DNA of 64,000 nt from Fragilariopsis cylindrus CCMP1102. Lineage: Eukaryota > Bacillariophyta > Bacillariophyceae > Bacillariales > Bacillariaceae. The notes beneath the pieces were generated by a model that was given only the letters and a program-made list of their open reading frames with translations, was not told the DNA's origin and made no database searches. Each line of letters opens with the position of its first letter. Within the stretch, counting starts at the first letter, position 1. Both the position numbers and the translations under genes were made by a program. Of the stretch, positions 1 to 11,621 are shown one piece after another. Where the stretch lies: NCBI GenBank assembly GCA_900095095.1, contig FMBT01000299.1, forward strand, positions 1 to 64,000, read 5' to 3'.

Positions 1-251
1 TTTGTGCCCTACTGGCATTTTATTCGTGTTACCTCCATCATGCCATAACCAATCTATTAATAAAGTCGTTGAGCCACACAGACTTGTTACCTCCATCGAA
101 ATTTCAACGACGTCGAAGTAATGGTAGCGGAAATCGACGAAGAGGAAGAAGAGGTCGCAAACTACCGGTCAATGAGGATGAAGATATGGACGAAGAAGAA
201 AATTTGGAAGTCAAATTAGCAGATGATGAGAACCCCAGATCACATGAGTGA
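1..251 (+). CDS. 3' end of an unrecognised gene, cut by the window edge
   Basis: A frame stays open from the first bases of the window to a stop at 249-251. The last ~50 codons are strongly biased: a basic patch with repeated R-R-R and R-G-R-R-G-R runs, followed by a very acidic stretch (E-D-E-D-M-D-E-E-E). This looks like a disordered nuclear or RNA-binding tail. No domain is visible and the true exon start cannot be fixed, because AG acceptors lie at several places before position 90. It could be the terminal exon of a larger gene to the left, or a chance open frame. Confidence 0.4.
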   Translation, partial: CALLAFYSCYLHHAITNLLIKSLSHTDLLPPSKFQRRRSNGSGNRRRGRRGRKLPVNEDEDMDEEENLEVKLADDENPRSHE

Positions 252-1010
252 TTAATTATTTCTACTATGGTTCAACTTAGGTCAAGAAGAAATGAAAGTC
301 AGATAGTACGCTTTCTATATTTTGATATTCTTTGCTAAAGAGTTGCATTCCATATATTCCTGTCTCTAAACTCTCCAAAAATCAAAATTATATATTTGTT
401 GTATTGTATGTTTACACAAACATCGCATATTATTTGAAACAAAACAAACAATTGATTCCATTCCATTCCTACCAAGTATTCCTACATTTTTACCCATGTA
501 TTATTAATAATTCATATTCATACTTAGCACAATTATTTGTCTGTACAAATATTACCTATCTACTACACTAAGTCCATCCCTTAATAACTGCAGCTAGAGT
601 CCTGTAATAATGTTTCCATTCTCATAGCATTCTTAGGAAATAATTTTGTGTTAACTTTCAACTTCGCGCCAAAATGTTCACGCGATTGTACAGTACACAG
701 TGATGAATTACCGTAGAGCTTATTACGTGTGCGCGTACGAGATCGCAATCGATATCGCCGTTGCTTGTTTCTTTCAAAAACGACAGGCAAGACGACAAGA
801 CGACGATCGAAGTATCAACCTATTACCTATTGCAACTATTAATGTTTCGAAGTTCTCGACATTCAACATTGGACTCGGCGCACTCCTTTCCTTTGCTTTC
901 ATGCTACTATAAGTATATAACTGCAACCGCAATTGCAACCTATTTTGGACCACATTGTAACGAAAACAAAACAAGTCAAAATTAGACAACCAAAAAAACC
1001 ATCAACAACG
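252..1010. other. Intergenic stretch, no gene seen
   Basis: AT-rich DNA between the partial gene and the start of the next gene. The short open frames here are low-complexity Phe/Tyr/Leu strings without family resemblance. It presumably contains the 3' end of the left gene and the promoter of the gene starting at 1011. Confidence 0.5.
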
Positions 1011-3724
1011 ATGGATTTCAGAAATAACCATCGTCGTCGTAGTCATCATGATAAAGAAGATCATTATAATTTTCCAGGTGATGGAGATGAGTGTAGTGGT
1101 GGTGGTGGTGATGACGACGACGATGACGATGACGATGCCGTCATTGTGTACAAAGAAGCTACGACAGCCACATGGGCCCACTCACAAATGTCCATGGCAA
1201 GTACTCGTTCGAAACAACGACGCCAAAAACAAAAACAGCAGCAACAAGAAGAAGAAGAAGTAGAAAATAATGATCAAAAACATCATGGGAATAATAAACA
1301 GGTATCAACAACAATCATATCTCGGAAAAGATCAGGACGCCGAAATCGTGGTCGAGGACGACAGCATTTGTTTAACAACGACTATGAGGAGCCAGCAGTA
1401 GAAGAAGACGACCGCAATATCAACAGCGACGAAGATGATGAGGAGGATGATAACGTTGACGCATTTGCATCGTTACGGCCTATGATGGTACAATTAAGTC
1501 AAGAACAAAAAATGGGGCTTCATCAGCAACAGCAGCAGCAGCAACAAAAAAGCGACGACAACTATAACGATAACGACAACGATGGGCACAGCGAAACAGA
1601 AACGGTACAACATGGAGAAGATAATAATCACACGGCGGAGATCTCATTGAGAAGAGGCTCCTCGCGTCATATTGGTAGTGGGGGTAGTGGTGGTGGCGTT
1701 AGTGGTGAGGATGGCATTTATGGTCTTAATTTGAATATTCAAGCGAAAGTTTCTAAAATTAATACCAAGAAGACGTTGCTGCCATCGCTTGAAAAAGAAA
1801 ATACGAACGAACTACGTGCAGTTGGTGAAGAAGATTCAGATACTATAAAATCAACTCCAATACTAAACAATAACAGCAACAGCAACAGAACCAGAGATAA
1901 GAAATTATCGTCACCAGTCGATATTGACGGTAATGATCTATCTACAAAAAAGCTAAGAGCACTGTCGCCAATCGAGATCAATAATGTAGTACGTTCACCG
2001 CCAGACTTCGATATTTGGGACTCTAATGATTATGATGATGATAATGACGACGACAATAGTACGGAATCAATAACCCCTTATCGTCTACGGGGTAGTAAAG
2101 ACCATGATCATAGCAGCTCTCTACTTAGTACTAGCAGAAATAACACATACACAAGTAAGACTAAGAGCATAAGTATGAATCAAAACAAAAAGCGTTCAGC
2201 ATCTTCCGACCACCGGACCAATGATACTATCAAAGAGAAGCGTCGACGAAAACAGGACCTACGTAGTAATACATCTGACCAAACAGGATGGACTGATATT
2301 GATACAGCATGCGGATCAAAAAAAAGACGTCTCCGTCAAGATACGAAAGTTTCCTCGTCTGCAACTACTGTAACAACAACAACTGCTCCTGCATCTCGCA
2401 CTCATAGAATAAAGCGTATAGATAAATCTGGAAGGGACCAACATTGTTCTTCTACTCTTACTTCTCAGAAAAGGATGAAACTGCTAAAGCCGAGTCGACC
2501 CAAAGCACCAACTGATGTTGAAAATGTTCGGAAATCTATCGTGGGAGTACGGTACGTAAAAACAATTCCAACAATTTAGTACTATTGTCCAATACTGTAC
2601 AATAAAAAAAGAAAGCGCACTGCCAAAAAATCTCTTAATCTTACCTTTGATTTCGTTTCTAATCTACAATCTATTTATTATCAAGACCAACACATTGGTC
2701 TCGGAATCCAAGGGAAGATCAAAGCAAAAGAATGATTTCTAAGGGAAAAAAATCTTTACATCAGCTAGCGAAGCCATCGGCATTGACAGCAGCTACGAGG
2801 ACACCTTTCAAGTTGACAAAGACGATTGGAAAGAAAAAGAAGAAGAATGCGGTTTCTAATAGCCATCCTAACAACGCACCGTCCTCGAAGAATGAGCTGG
2901 ATGTAACAACAGCGAAAATCTCCACAGATAATAATACAACAAGATCACCTGATGGTGGAATGAAAAAATCATCTTTCAGCTTCGCTCCGTCATTTGTTCC
3001 GACCAAAAGCATCGCGTCTATCGCAGCTTCATTATTTGATGATACAGTTGGTGACGACTCTGGAGATGAATGTCGACTCGTCACTTCGAACAGGCTTGCG
3101 CTTACCGGTACGAACACTAATAACATTCTTTCCCCGAAACGACGACGAGCTAAGGTTGTAACTGGAGAGTGGGGTAGAAGATTGATCGCCCTCCACAATT
3201 CACGTGCCAATGATTCGGTAAGACTTCAGAATCAAGCATTCGCTCGTCGAAGAATGTTTGACGTGAATGATCCTCGGAAACGTGCCAAGACGTTTACAGA
3301 TGCTACTTTGTTGGGCTCATACAATGGTCCATGGATTAATCGCCCCGAGGACATGAAAATTACAATACTAGGATATGTCCATCGTCATATCCAGAAAGGC
3401 AATAACAGCTACACCAAGGGAAATTATCAACTACACGATAAACGTCATCATCATCAACAACAACAACAACAGGAAGCCGATAGTATTGTTTCTCAAGATT
3501 ATTTTGCGTGGTTTACCTTCACACTTGCAACAGCTCGTTGTATCAATCTAGAACGAGCGTGTAAGTTGAGAATTTATAATGCTGTCATTCTACCCTGTCG
3601 CATACCCATGACATTAGATCTACCACCAAAGTCGTTTGGTTGCAAGAATATCATTCGATGTGAAAAGATTGTCATTTGCACGCATTTATGTGAACGCACC
3701 GACGGTACTCCTTCGTCATCTTGA
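1011..3724 (+). CDS. Large disordered, charge-rich protein, probably nuclear, with a structured C-terminal domain (unrecognised)
   Basis: Two open frames join across one likely intron: exon 1 is 1011-2551, the donor is CG|GTACGT, the acceptor is AAG at 2683-2685, and exon 2 is 2686-3724. The splice is in frame (phase 2) and gives about 859 codons. The first ATG, at 1011, is chosen over an upstream TTG. Residues 1-500 are low complexity: Asp runs, Gly runs, Gln runs and many R/K clusters resembling nuclear localisation signals. The C-terminal ~230 residues are more ordered, from about 3160 (G-E-W-G-R-R-L) through an F-A-W-F-T-F-T-L segment to a Cys-containing end (G-C-K-N-I-I-R-C-E-K-I-V-I-C-T-H-L-C-E), perhaps a small metal-binding or OB-like fold. 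I recognise no family. If the splice is wrong, these are two adjacent genes. Confidence 0.6.
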
Positions 3725-3877
3725 AGAAAATCATGATGATAAATTCATTCAAGGCTTGCATTTTCAGTTTGGTACTATCACAGTAGCAAAAGTCTCAATA
3801 GTAAAGATTACTTTTTAGTACGATGGGTTCCTTGAAAAATAGGAAATAAATGTATGTTCTAAATTTTTATTTTATCT

Positions 3878-5022
3878 TCAATTCCTAGTCGAAAATGGAA
3901 ACTGCTGTGATATATCAATCTTCAATTTAGGGTCGACATTGTCACTAAGACGACCACCACCACTATTATTGATTTCTGCTGAATCTGCCGATTTCATTTC
4001 TGACGGTGGTCCCAGAGAAGCGGAACCTGGCCCAAATTGATCAAATTTTGATTCAACAAAAAATAATGCCATTTTTCGATTTTGCAAGACAGGGATCTTT
4101 AAATAGCGTAATTCCTTCCGTATCATTTCCCCTCGATCTATATTCCGGGTGGATGTAGCTCGAGATAATATACTACTGTTTGCTACGCCTATTACCGATG
4201 GTACAGAAGCGATTCGAAATTGCACTGTGGCATCATTCTGTGTAAAATAAAATTCAGCTATAGACTTTTCACCAGATTTGCCATCTATTATTGATACTCG
4301 TAGGTATCTATCCTCCTGGAGTAGAATTTGACAATTATCACCACGCCGTTCACAAACATGTTCAATGGTAGGACGTAACAATTTCATTTGATCGGAATAT
4401 TCTAATGAATTATTGATTGGTGAATCAGAATAATCCCACGGTTCGGAGAAGGTTCCAGGTGTGTCATCTTGAGACGATGTACAACCAGCCCCTGGACTGA
4501 ATAGGTTGCTATGGGGACAATCTGATAATGCACAATGCCGTTATTTTCAAAAATGAATAAATTTACGATGTACAGAACAATAATTAAAGATAAGAGATTG
4601 TGTTGTAAGAGATATGCTATCATCCGGTCTCTTCGTTTATTTGTGAAGAAAAATGAATATGCTATGTATTTATATTACTCACCTGCTAGTAGACCATCCC
4701 ATACTCCAATACAGTTTAAATCGTCGCAGTTGGGATCCTTTCCAACCGTTTCGGCTGCTGATACTGTATCTGTCGAAATTGATAACGCAAGTATGGAGGA
4801 AGTAGCGGTAAAACTTTTTAACAAGAAACTTTTACGACTTTCGGATACTTCCTGTGGTATCAACGACGAATCATCCACAACAATCGAAGATGAGCCTGGT
4901 ACTATTGGAGACGTCCATGATTCTGTATAATAAATTCGAGAAGATATTACCACTGCATGTAATAACAGTACAACAAAATAATAATTTTGTATTGTTCCAT
5001 TATTAGTCGATTGGCGTCGCAT
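3878..5022 (-). CDS. DUF1499 family protein, plastid/thylakoid-targeted
   Basis: Two exons, 5022-4683 and 4521-3878, joined by donor G|GTGAGT and acceptor CAG; they are in frame and give 327 aa. The N-terminus has a hydrophobic signal-like segment (residues 15-28). A second segment follows near residue 63, starting S-R-K-S-F and running into S-I-L-A-L-S...V-S-A-A, which resembles a thylakoid transfer signal. The mature part has the DUF1499 pattern: a C-T-S-S-Q motif after the splice, E-P-W-D-Y, a Y-L-R-V strand, A-E-F-Y-F, then R-I-A-S-V-P-S-V-I-G-V-A-N and R-K-E-L-R-Y-L. Family members occur in cyanobacteria and plastids and their biochemical role is not settled. The gene is divergent from the DUF1415 gene at 5564, which is also predicted plastid. 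Confidence 0.8.
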
Positions 5023-5563
5023 ATTTTTTCAATCCATGTACGCTGCTTGTTAAGCTACTGTAATCTATGGGCCGATAGAAATGGCTTTTTAAGCATAAAT
5101 GCCGATTAACTTGCCTTGTAGATTTCTAATCCAGCGATTTGTACCTTTACTCCATCATCGTTGCTGAGTTGTCGTTTTGAAAAAGACACAAAATTCTACA
5201 CACACTTACTTGTAAATTTACAGATTTTTTAAAAGATAATCCGCCCCAATATAATGCGTCATCGTATCGTATGCACGACTGAAAGATGCCAAACACGCAC
5301 CCATCACCACCGATCTTCGACGATCTTTTTCATTCCTTTTTTTCATTTTCATTTATTTGAAATGTCACGATGATGATGTTAAGCTTAGCACTTTTTGTTC
5401 AACTTCGCAACTATTAACTTTCGAAAACTATACCCACGTCCGAGTCATTAAAAAGAAAAACTCCCCCCTTCCAACCTGTCATATACGATTATACTCTCTC
5501 CATTCTAATCTAATCAAATCAGATATCGACATCGGTATAATTTAAAAACTCGCCGTCTTCATT
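5023..5563. promoter_or_regulatory. Shared divergent promoter region
   Basis: 541 bp separate the start codons of two genes that point away from each other, both predicted to make plastid proteins of unknown function. The stretch is AT-rich with T-runs near 5340. No defined element can be assigned by eye. Confidence 0.45.
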
Positions 5564-7039
5564 ATGCACTATTTACCTTTTTGTTGTGCTTTTTTCTACC
5601 TATTCCAGTTAGTGGAAGTCGCCGAAGCATTTTCTCTATTTAACTTTGGTCGTACCGGTATCAATAGTGTGGTTTACGGATTGTCTAGTAGTGTATCTGG
5701 TGATAATAATAATGATATACAAGTCAAAAATACAGTGGATGATGAGTTCGACAAAGAACGGAAGGCGGAATTATTTCAGTTTTTACTCAGAGATTTGGAA
5801 GTAGAAGGAGTTCCATTATTAGGATGTGATGTTGTGGATCAACGGACTTTTCAAGCTGCAACGTGGTCAATAACGGGACAATTAAGTGAAAATGATGTTG
5901 AAAGTAAAGCCTGCATGATATTTGAAGACATACCTATTGATGATTTGAAAACGTTTGTGGATAGTATTTCGGTGATCAAGACCCAGCAACGTCTCATGGA
6001 TCATCTACAAGAAATTCAACGTTTATCTTTTAGTCTTGTTGGAAAAGGAATTGGGCCTGCTATGATCGTTGAGACACAAAATAGAACAAGAACTGAAAAA
6101 TCAACCTATAACTACAGAAAAGAAAATTCACTTATGCCAAAAGAAGTTCAATGGACCGCTGCGATGAAATCGTTTGTTGAAAGGACAAATTTGGATGGTT
6201 GCGACGATCCGATTGCCTATCGATTTGTAGGTTCATCTGATGTTTGTGATATTTTTTCCGCTTACTGGAATTGTATTTGTGAACTCATGGTGGTCGATGA
6301 AACCGAAATTAGATCGATCGTGTTATCCTTCCCACCAACAACTGTTGACGATGAGCATTCTATGAAGGAAACACATGACCGATTTGCAGCGATAGCCGAG
6401 TTCATCAATATTATGCACTCCAACTACAAGAGCGAAGATACATTCGAGCTAGTTCATCTACATCCTACCTACGACCGCGATGCGATTCATCAACAGGATG
6501 AACAAGTTAATGGTCATTTACCACCAACTGGTTGGCTCCGATCGATGATGGGTCAAAGTGGATACAATGAAGCCGCATACACTCTATCTGACGAACAATT
6601 GACGTTACAAAATTATCAACGTCGGTCACCTCTCCCAGCTGTTATAATTAAGCGTACTTCGGTAAGAAATTCTCTGATGAAAGTCCATGTTTTTTCTTTT
6701 TTGCCAAATGTATCTACAGTATAGAAGTCGGGTCTTTCCTTTTTCTCGTTGATAGTCACATTACTTCTCTACCTTTGATAAAGTAGTATTAACGTTCGCT
6801 TGTTCTTTTGCTTATCTTTCCTACATTCTTTGCATGCTTCTAACCACCAAAAAAATTAATAGCCTGATAGTGATGCAACAGGAGAGCTAGAGAATGGAAG
6901 CACAGAAATAGATATTGGCGGGAAAAAAGAAATTGTTAAGGGACTTCAGATTTACTCTGAAAATGCAATCAATCTAGCTAAGGAAGGGGAGGACAAATTG
7001 AAGGAGGCTTTGATGGAAGAAATGAAACTAATTAGATAA
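5564..7039 (+). CDS. DUF1415 family protein, predicted plastid
   Basis: Two exons: 5564-6661 (donor TCG|GTAAGA) and 6863-7039 (acceptor AATAG), phase 0, giving 424 aa. The N-terminus is a signal peptide ending V-A-E-A-F-S, the A-F motif expected for import into a complex plastid. The DUF1415 signature is visible in the second half: F-P-P-T-T near residue 260, a V-H-L-H-P-T-Y-D motif near 305, and N-Y-Q-R-R-S-P-L-P-A-V-I-I-K-R at the end of exon 1. The family is known from bacteria and algae without an established function. The last exon adds a charged helical tail. It shares a promoter region with the DUF1499 gene. Confidence 0.78.
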
Positions 7040-7325
7040 AACAATACGTCGTGTTCTCAAATACGTGCCTCTTGTAGCAGCAGCAGCTGTTTTAAGGATA
7101 TTATTAATGATTACTTTCTTCACTAGACGCGAAGAATGGTTTCTACCGTACACACACGAAAGGCTTAAAGGAATATCAAGTCATAATATCAGATCCCGTA
7201 CTAATCGAAACCATGGAAAGAAAACTCTTAGGACGGTTCGTTCTGTTTTAAATAAGTAGGGTCAATTATTCTGTATGTTAAACAAATTTTTATGTAGATT
7301 TTAAAAAAGTTTCAAAGATACTATT

Positions 7326-9311
7326 TCAAGCATATGCTAATTGTATTGGTGAGGCTTTAGCTCGTATCGACATGACTGGATCACAAGAAATAATTGGATG
7401 GTTCGTTATTATGTCACAGCACGGATATAACGATGATAGCGTAACAAGTTTAGGAGCTTGGCGTATTGTCTTCCCTACATTAGCGCCTTCCTGCTGAACA
7501 AAGTCTCTCCAGTAAGAATCGTCATAATCATCTTCTTCGTCGTTATCAAATCCAAAGGTTTCTTTCGAAAGTCGTGTCCAGTCTAATGGATTTTTCTCTT
7601 CAACTGAAAATGGTCCTGCACGCATTTCTTTCATCCGCCGATTTAAAGCTAGCTTGTTGCACCATTTCTGCAGTGACAATGTATCCTTTGTTCCTTTGCT
7701 CTGAACCCAGTCGAGTTCAACAAACAACCCACTAAAGAGATCGATTTTCACAAAAACGCCAAGAGAGCTTGACTTTCTTTTTCTCGTAAACACTATCACA
7801 AACTCGGCAATTCTACCAATATGGTTTACAGAAATTATGCTGTAGCAAAAATCTGGATGAGTTTCCGACATCCCTTTTCGTCTGGATAGGATTTCAGCAA
7901 GGAAGACATCAATATGCAGAAAGCTTTCGTTAATAATACCGACCTGCGCTTGTGAAGGCTTATCAGGTGCACTTGGATCGTGAATTATTGATTCCCCTGT
8001 CACCCCATGGCAGTGTTTTTCTATCCAGGAAGTATTTTGTTGCGAGAGAATGTTGACACCATTAGTTGAGTCCTTATTACAAGCAACAAAATGAGAGTCC
8101 GTCAAGACCTTCTCTAATACTGAAGATACGAGGAAGCATTCTTCACTAGCCCAGGTCAGTCGAAAACCATCTCCTTCGTCGTTAAATAGAAGGTATCCAG
8201 GGGCACGAAAATAAGTGTTATATAAGTTTCTAGTCGTCCCATGGCTAAGGTCGTCTTTGTTAGGGATACACTCGACGCACCATAAGAATTTCCTTCGGCT
8301 ATCGTTTGAAAACAATGTTACGTTGCTAAATTCGAAGATTCTACCAACATTATCTTTCGAAGTATCGTCATCGAGATACGTTTTACATGATAATTGTCTC
8401 CGAGGCAGGGTGAAGAAAACCATCGACGCAGTTTCGTCTGCATCTGAATTGTCCTTATTCTCCTGTGGTGCATTTGTCTGTAAAGCACTACTAGTCGCTG
8501 ATGAATGCAGCAGAGCTACTCCTACTTTCCAATCTTTAGATATTAACAGTTCCACTGGTGTAGTAGATGGCGAAAAATCTCTTTGTAAATTCAGAATGGC
8601 ATCCTCTGAGATGGAATCTTCGGTACGCTGATTTTGCTCGCCCATTCCATAATGTAAGGGTGTTGTTTGTAATAACGGTGCTTTGAACGTATTACTTCTA
8701 CTAAGATAACTTCTATTGATACCACTATTCTTCCGTGCAACCAGCTGTTGCAACTGCCTCTTTCTACTGGAAGCACTGCATATGCCATAAAATCGTAATG
8801 CCAAGCCTGTATGACTGTCATTATTTGTGGTTCCCAAACTTAGCACATAGTTACCTCTACGTTCCAAAGCTAGAACAGCATCTGATGGTGGTGACCCTAG
8901 TTGGGTGAATGGTATCTTTTGATTGTTAGTAGCAAATGATCGCCATTGTCGTCGTGCAATATACTTCTTCACCGGTTTCTTCGTAAAATTAAAAAGCATC
9001 TCGGACTGCCATCTTGTTTGATTACCCCGCCATCTCCCTCTCCTTCGTTCTTCTAACAGCAGTGGAAGACTTCGAAAGTGAGCCTTGCCGTCTCGTAGAT
9101 CGTCTCCATCTTTGTCAATAAATGCAAACAAAGCATCGTCGTCGTCGTGGAAATCTTTAGTAAAATAAGATTTCCCTTTCGTGATACCGTTAGAGACTCC
9201 GTCATTTCTTTCTCTTTGCTGCTGCTGTGGTCGGTTCCTTTTTCGCCTTCGACGTTGGTTGGATATCGTAGCACATATTGCGTCTTTGTCCTGTTTTATA
9301 GAATAAGTCAT
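7326..9311 (-). CDS. Unrecognised 661-aa protein
   Basis: A single uninterrupted frame with an ATG at 9311. The N-terminal ~120 residues are basic and Gln-rich (R-R-R-R-K-R, Q-Q-Q-Q). From about residue 140 the sequence becomes globular: a segment S-D-A-V-L-A-L-E-R-R-G-N-Y-V-L-S-L is followed by L-A-L-R-F-Y-G-I, which has the rhythm of a beta-propeller blade or of DCAF-type substrate receptors, and later strands such as I-S-V-N-H-I-G-R-I-A-E-F-V-I-V-F-T alternate in the same way. There is no signal peptide or membrane segment. The propeller idea is only an impression; no family is assigned. Confidence 0.7.
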   Translation of the reverse strand: MTYSIKQDKDAICATISNQRRRRKRNRPQQQQRERNDGVSNGITKGKSYFTKDFHDDDDALFAFIDKDGDDLRDGKAHFRSLPLLLEERRRGRWRGNQTRWQSEMLFNFTKKPVKKYIARRQWRSFATNNQKIPFTQLGSPPSDAVLALERRGNYVLSLGTTNNDSHTGLALRFYGICSASSRKRQLQQLVARKNSGINRSYLSRSNTFKAPLLQTTPLHYGMGEQNQRTEDSISEDAILNLQRDFSPSTTPVELLISKDWKVGVALLHSSATSSALQTNAPQENKDNSDADETASMVFFTLPRRQLSCKTYLDDDTSKDNVGRIFEFSNVTLFSNDSRRKFLWCVECIPNKDDLSHGTTRNLYNTYFRAPGYLLFNDEGDGFRLTWASEECFLVSSVLEKVLTDSHFVACNKDSTNGVNILSQQNTSWIEKHCHGVTGESIIHDPSAPDKPSQAQVGIINESFLHIDVFLAEILSRRKGMSETHPDFCYSIISVNHIGRIAEFVIVFTRKRKSSSLGVFVKIDLFSGLFVELDWVQSKGTKDTLSLQKWCNKLALNRRMKEMRAGPFSVEEKNPLDWTRLSKETFGFDNDEEDDYDDSYWRDFVQQEGANVGKTIRQAPKLVTLSSLYPCCDIITNHPIISCDPVMSIRAKASPIQLAYA

Positions 9312-10380
9312 ACTCTTTTGTTTGTATTAAATTTCGCTCAATACATATTTTGAACATCACCATCTTGAACTCTAAAAAAAGTTTAACTAAAAATCTGAGA
9401 AAAAAAATTCCGACAATGACAACTTTTCTATTTGCTTGGGGGAAAGTCAAGCATTGAATCAGTGGGGATTGATGAGATCCCCCAAATTAGCAGTGAAAAC
9501 AATTCTAGTTAGTAAAACACTGACCTGACAGTGGAGGGAAAGAACGAAGTGAATTTCTTTACAGTAGGCTCTTGGGTAGTAGCTCACTGGAGCGCCTTGA
9601 GAAAACCAAAGATGATCTTGATCCAACCGGTGCGCTGAACTGCAATGCTTGTGTGGGTAATAACAAACACAAACCAAGGAATAAATCTCCTGAAGAGAAT
9701 GTATCTATTTCTGCTGCCCTTGGTATGGTTGATACGTCATGATTGGTCATGATGACCTTTGCTGTGGGTATAATTTCTGTATTGCTGACAACATTGATGT
9801 AGCTAATCAACGCTCCTGCGTTTCATAAAGAAGACCACCATATTCATTCATTTAAATTACAGTTAGGTTTGGTTCCAGGTTCGCTCACAAAAATACTAGA
9901 TAAGCTGTGGTTTTGGTCTGATAAATAACTGAATGATAGTACAGTATAGCAATGTAATTATTTCACTAAAGTAAACAATAAAGGATTTCGAATTCTCTTA
10001 TTATCATAAACTGAATTACAATATCAATTCCATGTAAAGCACAAATTTCGGCAGATGTCAATGTCATGGCCACACGATCATCACCTCTCGCTTTTTTTTG
10101 GAAAATGGTGCCGACACATACGGTATGAATATTTCGAATAGAAGTAAATGTTGAATTTAGATTAAATCCTTGTTTACAATCTAAAATCAATCAGTCTACA
10201 ATATATTCGATGATTTAGTAGAACACTGCAATTTGAAATTGAAGGCCTCCTACACACTCCCCGTGATTTTCATTTCTCCCTTGCTTTGTTTCAAAACGAT
10301 TGATTCTGCACAGAAATTTCGTGTATCAATCATCTATTTTAGATCTACTTTGCGTTTCTATTTTTCTCTTTCTCTATTTG
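9312..10380. other. Intergenic stretch, no supported gene
   Basis: About 1.07 kb upstream of the 661-aa gene and downstream (3') of the small coiled-coil gene. Several 70-85 codon open frames exist on the minus strand around 9460-9810, but they overlap each other, lack family resemblance and have no splice context that extends them. No tRNA-like fold noticed. Confidence 0.45.
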
Positions 10381-10866
10381 TCATCGCTTCCGTTTTCGCG
10401 TCTTCGTTTTATCGCCCCTTGCACTACCTATCCGTGGTTGCGTTCGGACATATGTTTCGAGTGATTCCATCTCCTCAGCTTTGCCTTGAAGTTTAGCTTC
10501 TACGTGCGAGAGTAACCGATGAAATTCTCGACGGGTACGTAAAAATAATGCAACACAATCCTCCAACTCACGTTTCGTCTTTTCCTTTTCGTCGTTACTG
10601 ACTACGGTGGTGGGTGGGGTTGCTGCTGTACTAGTATTAGTTGCCGCATTTTTTGCGGTGGCAGCCTTTTCTGCCTTGCTCAGACAAGAAGCCACAGTCG
10701 TTCCGAGACCTCTCCATGCCTTTTGAAGACGATCTTCGTTGGGCACCCATTTCGGGGCGGCGGTATTGTTGACGTTATTAGGATTCGTATGCGATCGCGA
10801 TGGATGTTTAGATTGCGGTGGTGACAGCAATGGATTTTGCATTTTTTGTTCTATCGGTGAGGACAT
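10381..10866 (-). CDS. Small coiled-coil protein, possibly Mediator-subunit-like
   Basis: One exon, 161 aa, ATG at 10866. After a Pro/Ser/Asn-rich leader, two amphipathic helices are visible: residues ~44-72 (R-L-Q-K-A-W-R-G-L-G-T-T-V-A-S-C-L-S-K-A) and ~94-130 (ending R-E-F-H-R-L-L-S-H-V-E-A-K-L). They are joined by a Thr/Ala-rich linker, and the tail is very basic (K-T-K-T-R-K-R-K-R). The helix pair with A-S-C-L...A and V-E-A-K-L resembles Mediator subunit 11, but the match is weak and made by eye. Otherwise a hypothetical nuclear protein. Confidence 0.55.
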   Translation of the reverse strand: MSSPIEQKMQNPLLSPPQSKHPSRSHTNPNNVNNTAAPKWVPNEDRLQKAWRGLGTTVASCLSKAEKAATAKNAATNTSTAATPPTTVVSNDEKEKTKRELEDCVALFLRTRREFHRLLSHVEAKLQGKAEEMESLETYVRTQPRIGSARGDKTKTRKRKR

Positions 10867-11621
10867 GATTCCTCAATAGTTATAAGTTGAATATAAGACG
10901 ATATTTCGCAGCAACAGCAATTTGCTTCTTTCTTTATATGAATGCAAATGAATCCTGAGAGGGGGATGATACTGGGCCTGTCGGCATTAATATCCTTGCA
11001 TGTGTTGAGTGTCTGTCAAAGTCAAAAAGACGAATCGAAAATCGAATCAATCGAAACATGATCTAAAATGGCGCGCACAATAAATTTACGGCGTTGTTTT
11101 GCGCGGTACTGACACTATGTTCTAATGTTCAATTTTTGTTAGCAGGTATTATGTTCGTTGAACATACCTAACTGCTTAAAGTACTTCTTGTATGCAGTCT
11201 ACTCGTTCATCTTGATAATATTATCTAAGGAAGACTTCAGGACTATCTATGCAACGCTACTGTCCTTACTATCGATTCATTTAAGTTCTAGTTTCCTACT
11301 ACGTTAACTTCAATAACGAAAGACAAAAAGAGATCAATTTTATAAGCCAAGAGGCCGATCTTAATTCTTTATTTATATTATTAAAATAAGATCTTATTAA
11401 TATATATGCAACTTTTCATTTACATTCAAGTTGAAAAGTAGAGATTATTATAAATTCATAATTCTGTCACCGAAAGTTTGGCTTAGCCTTAAGCCCGATC
11501 GATGACAACATTAGGACAGAAAATTGGTACAATTGATGATATATTTTCAAATGGAGAGTGTGATGGAAGGGACTAGCTAGTACAGGGTAATCGAATTGTT
11601 TCAGGGAAGAACGAATCGAAT
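10867..11621. other. Intergenic stretch, no gene seen
   Basis: AT-rich, with A/T tracts around 11370-11460. It holds the promoter of the small coiled-coil gene and the 3' flank of the exon at 11622. Nothing else was recognised. Confidence 0.45.

Noticed and set aside
2761-3210. 149-codon minus-strand frame
   Set aside because: Shadow of the Lys/Ser-rich coding exon on the plus strand; poly-Phe run is the complement of poly-Lys.
9459-9810. Overlapping minus-strand frames of 72-83 codons
   Set aside because: Two frames compete for the same DNA; neither has a start context, splice partner or recognisable motif.
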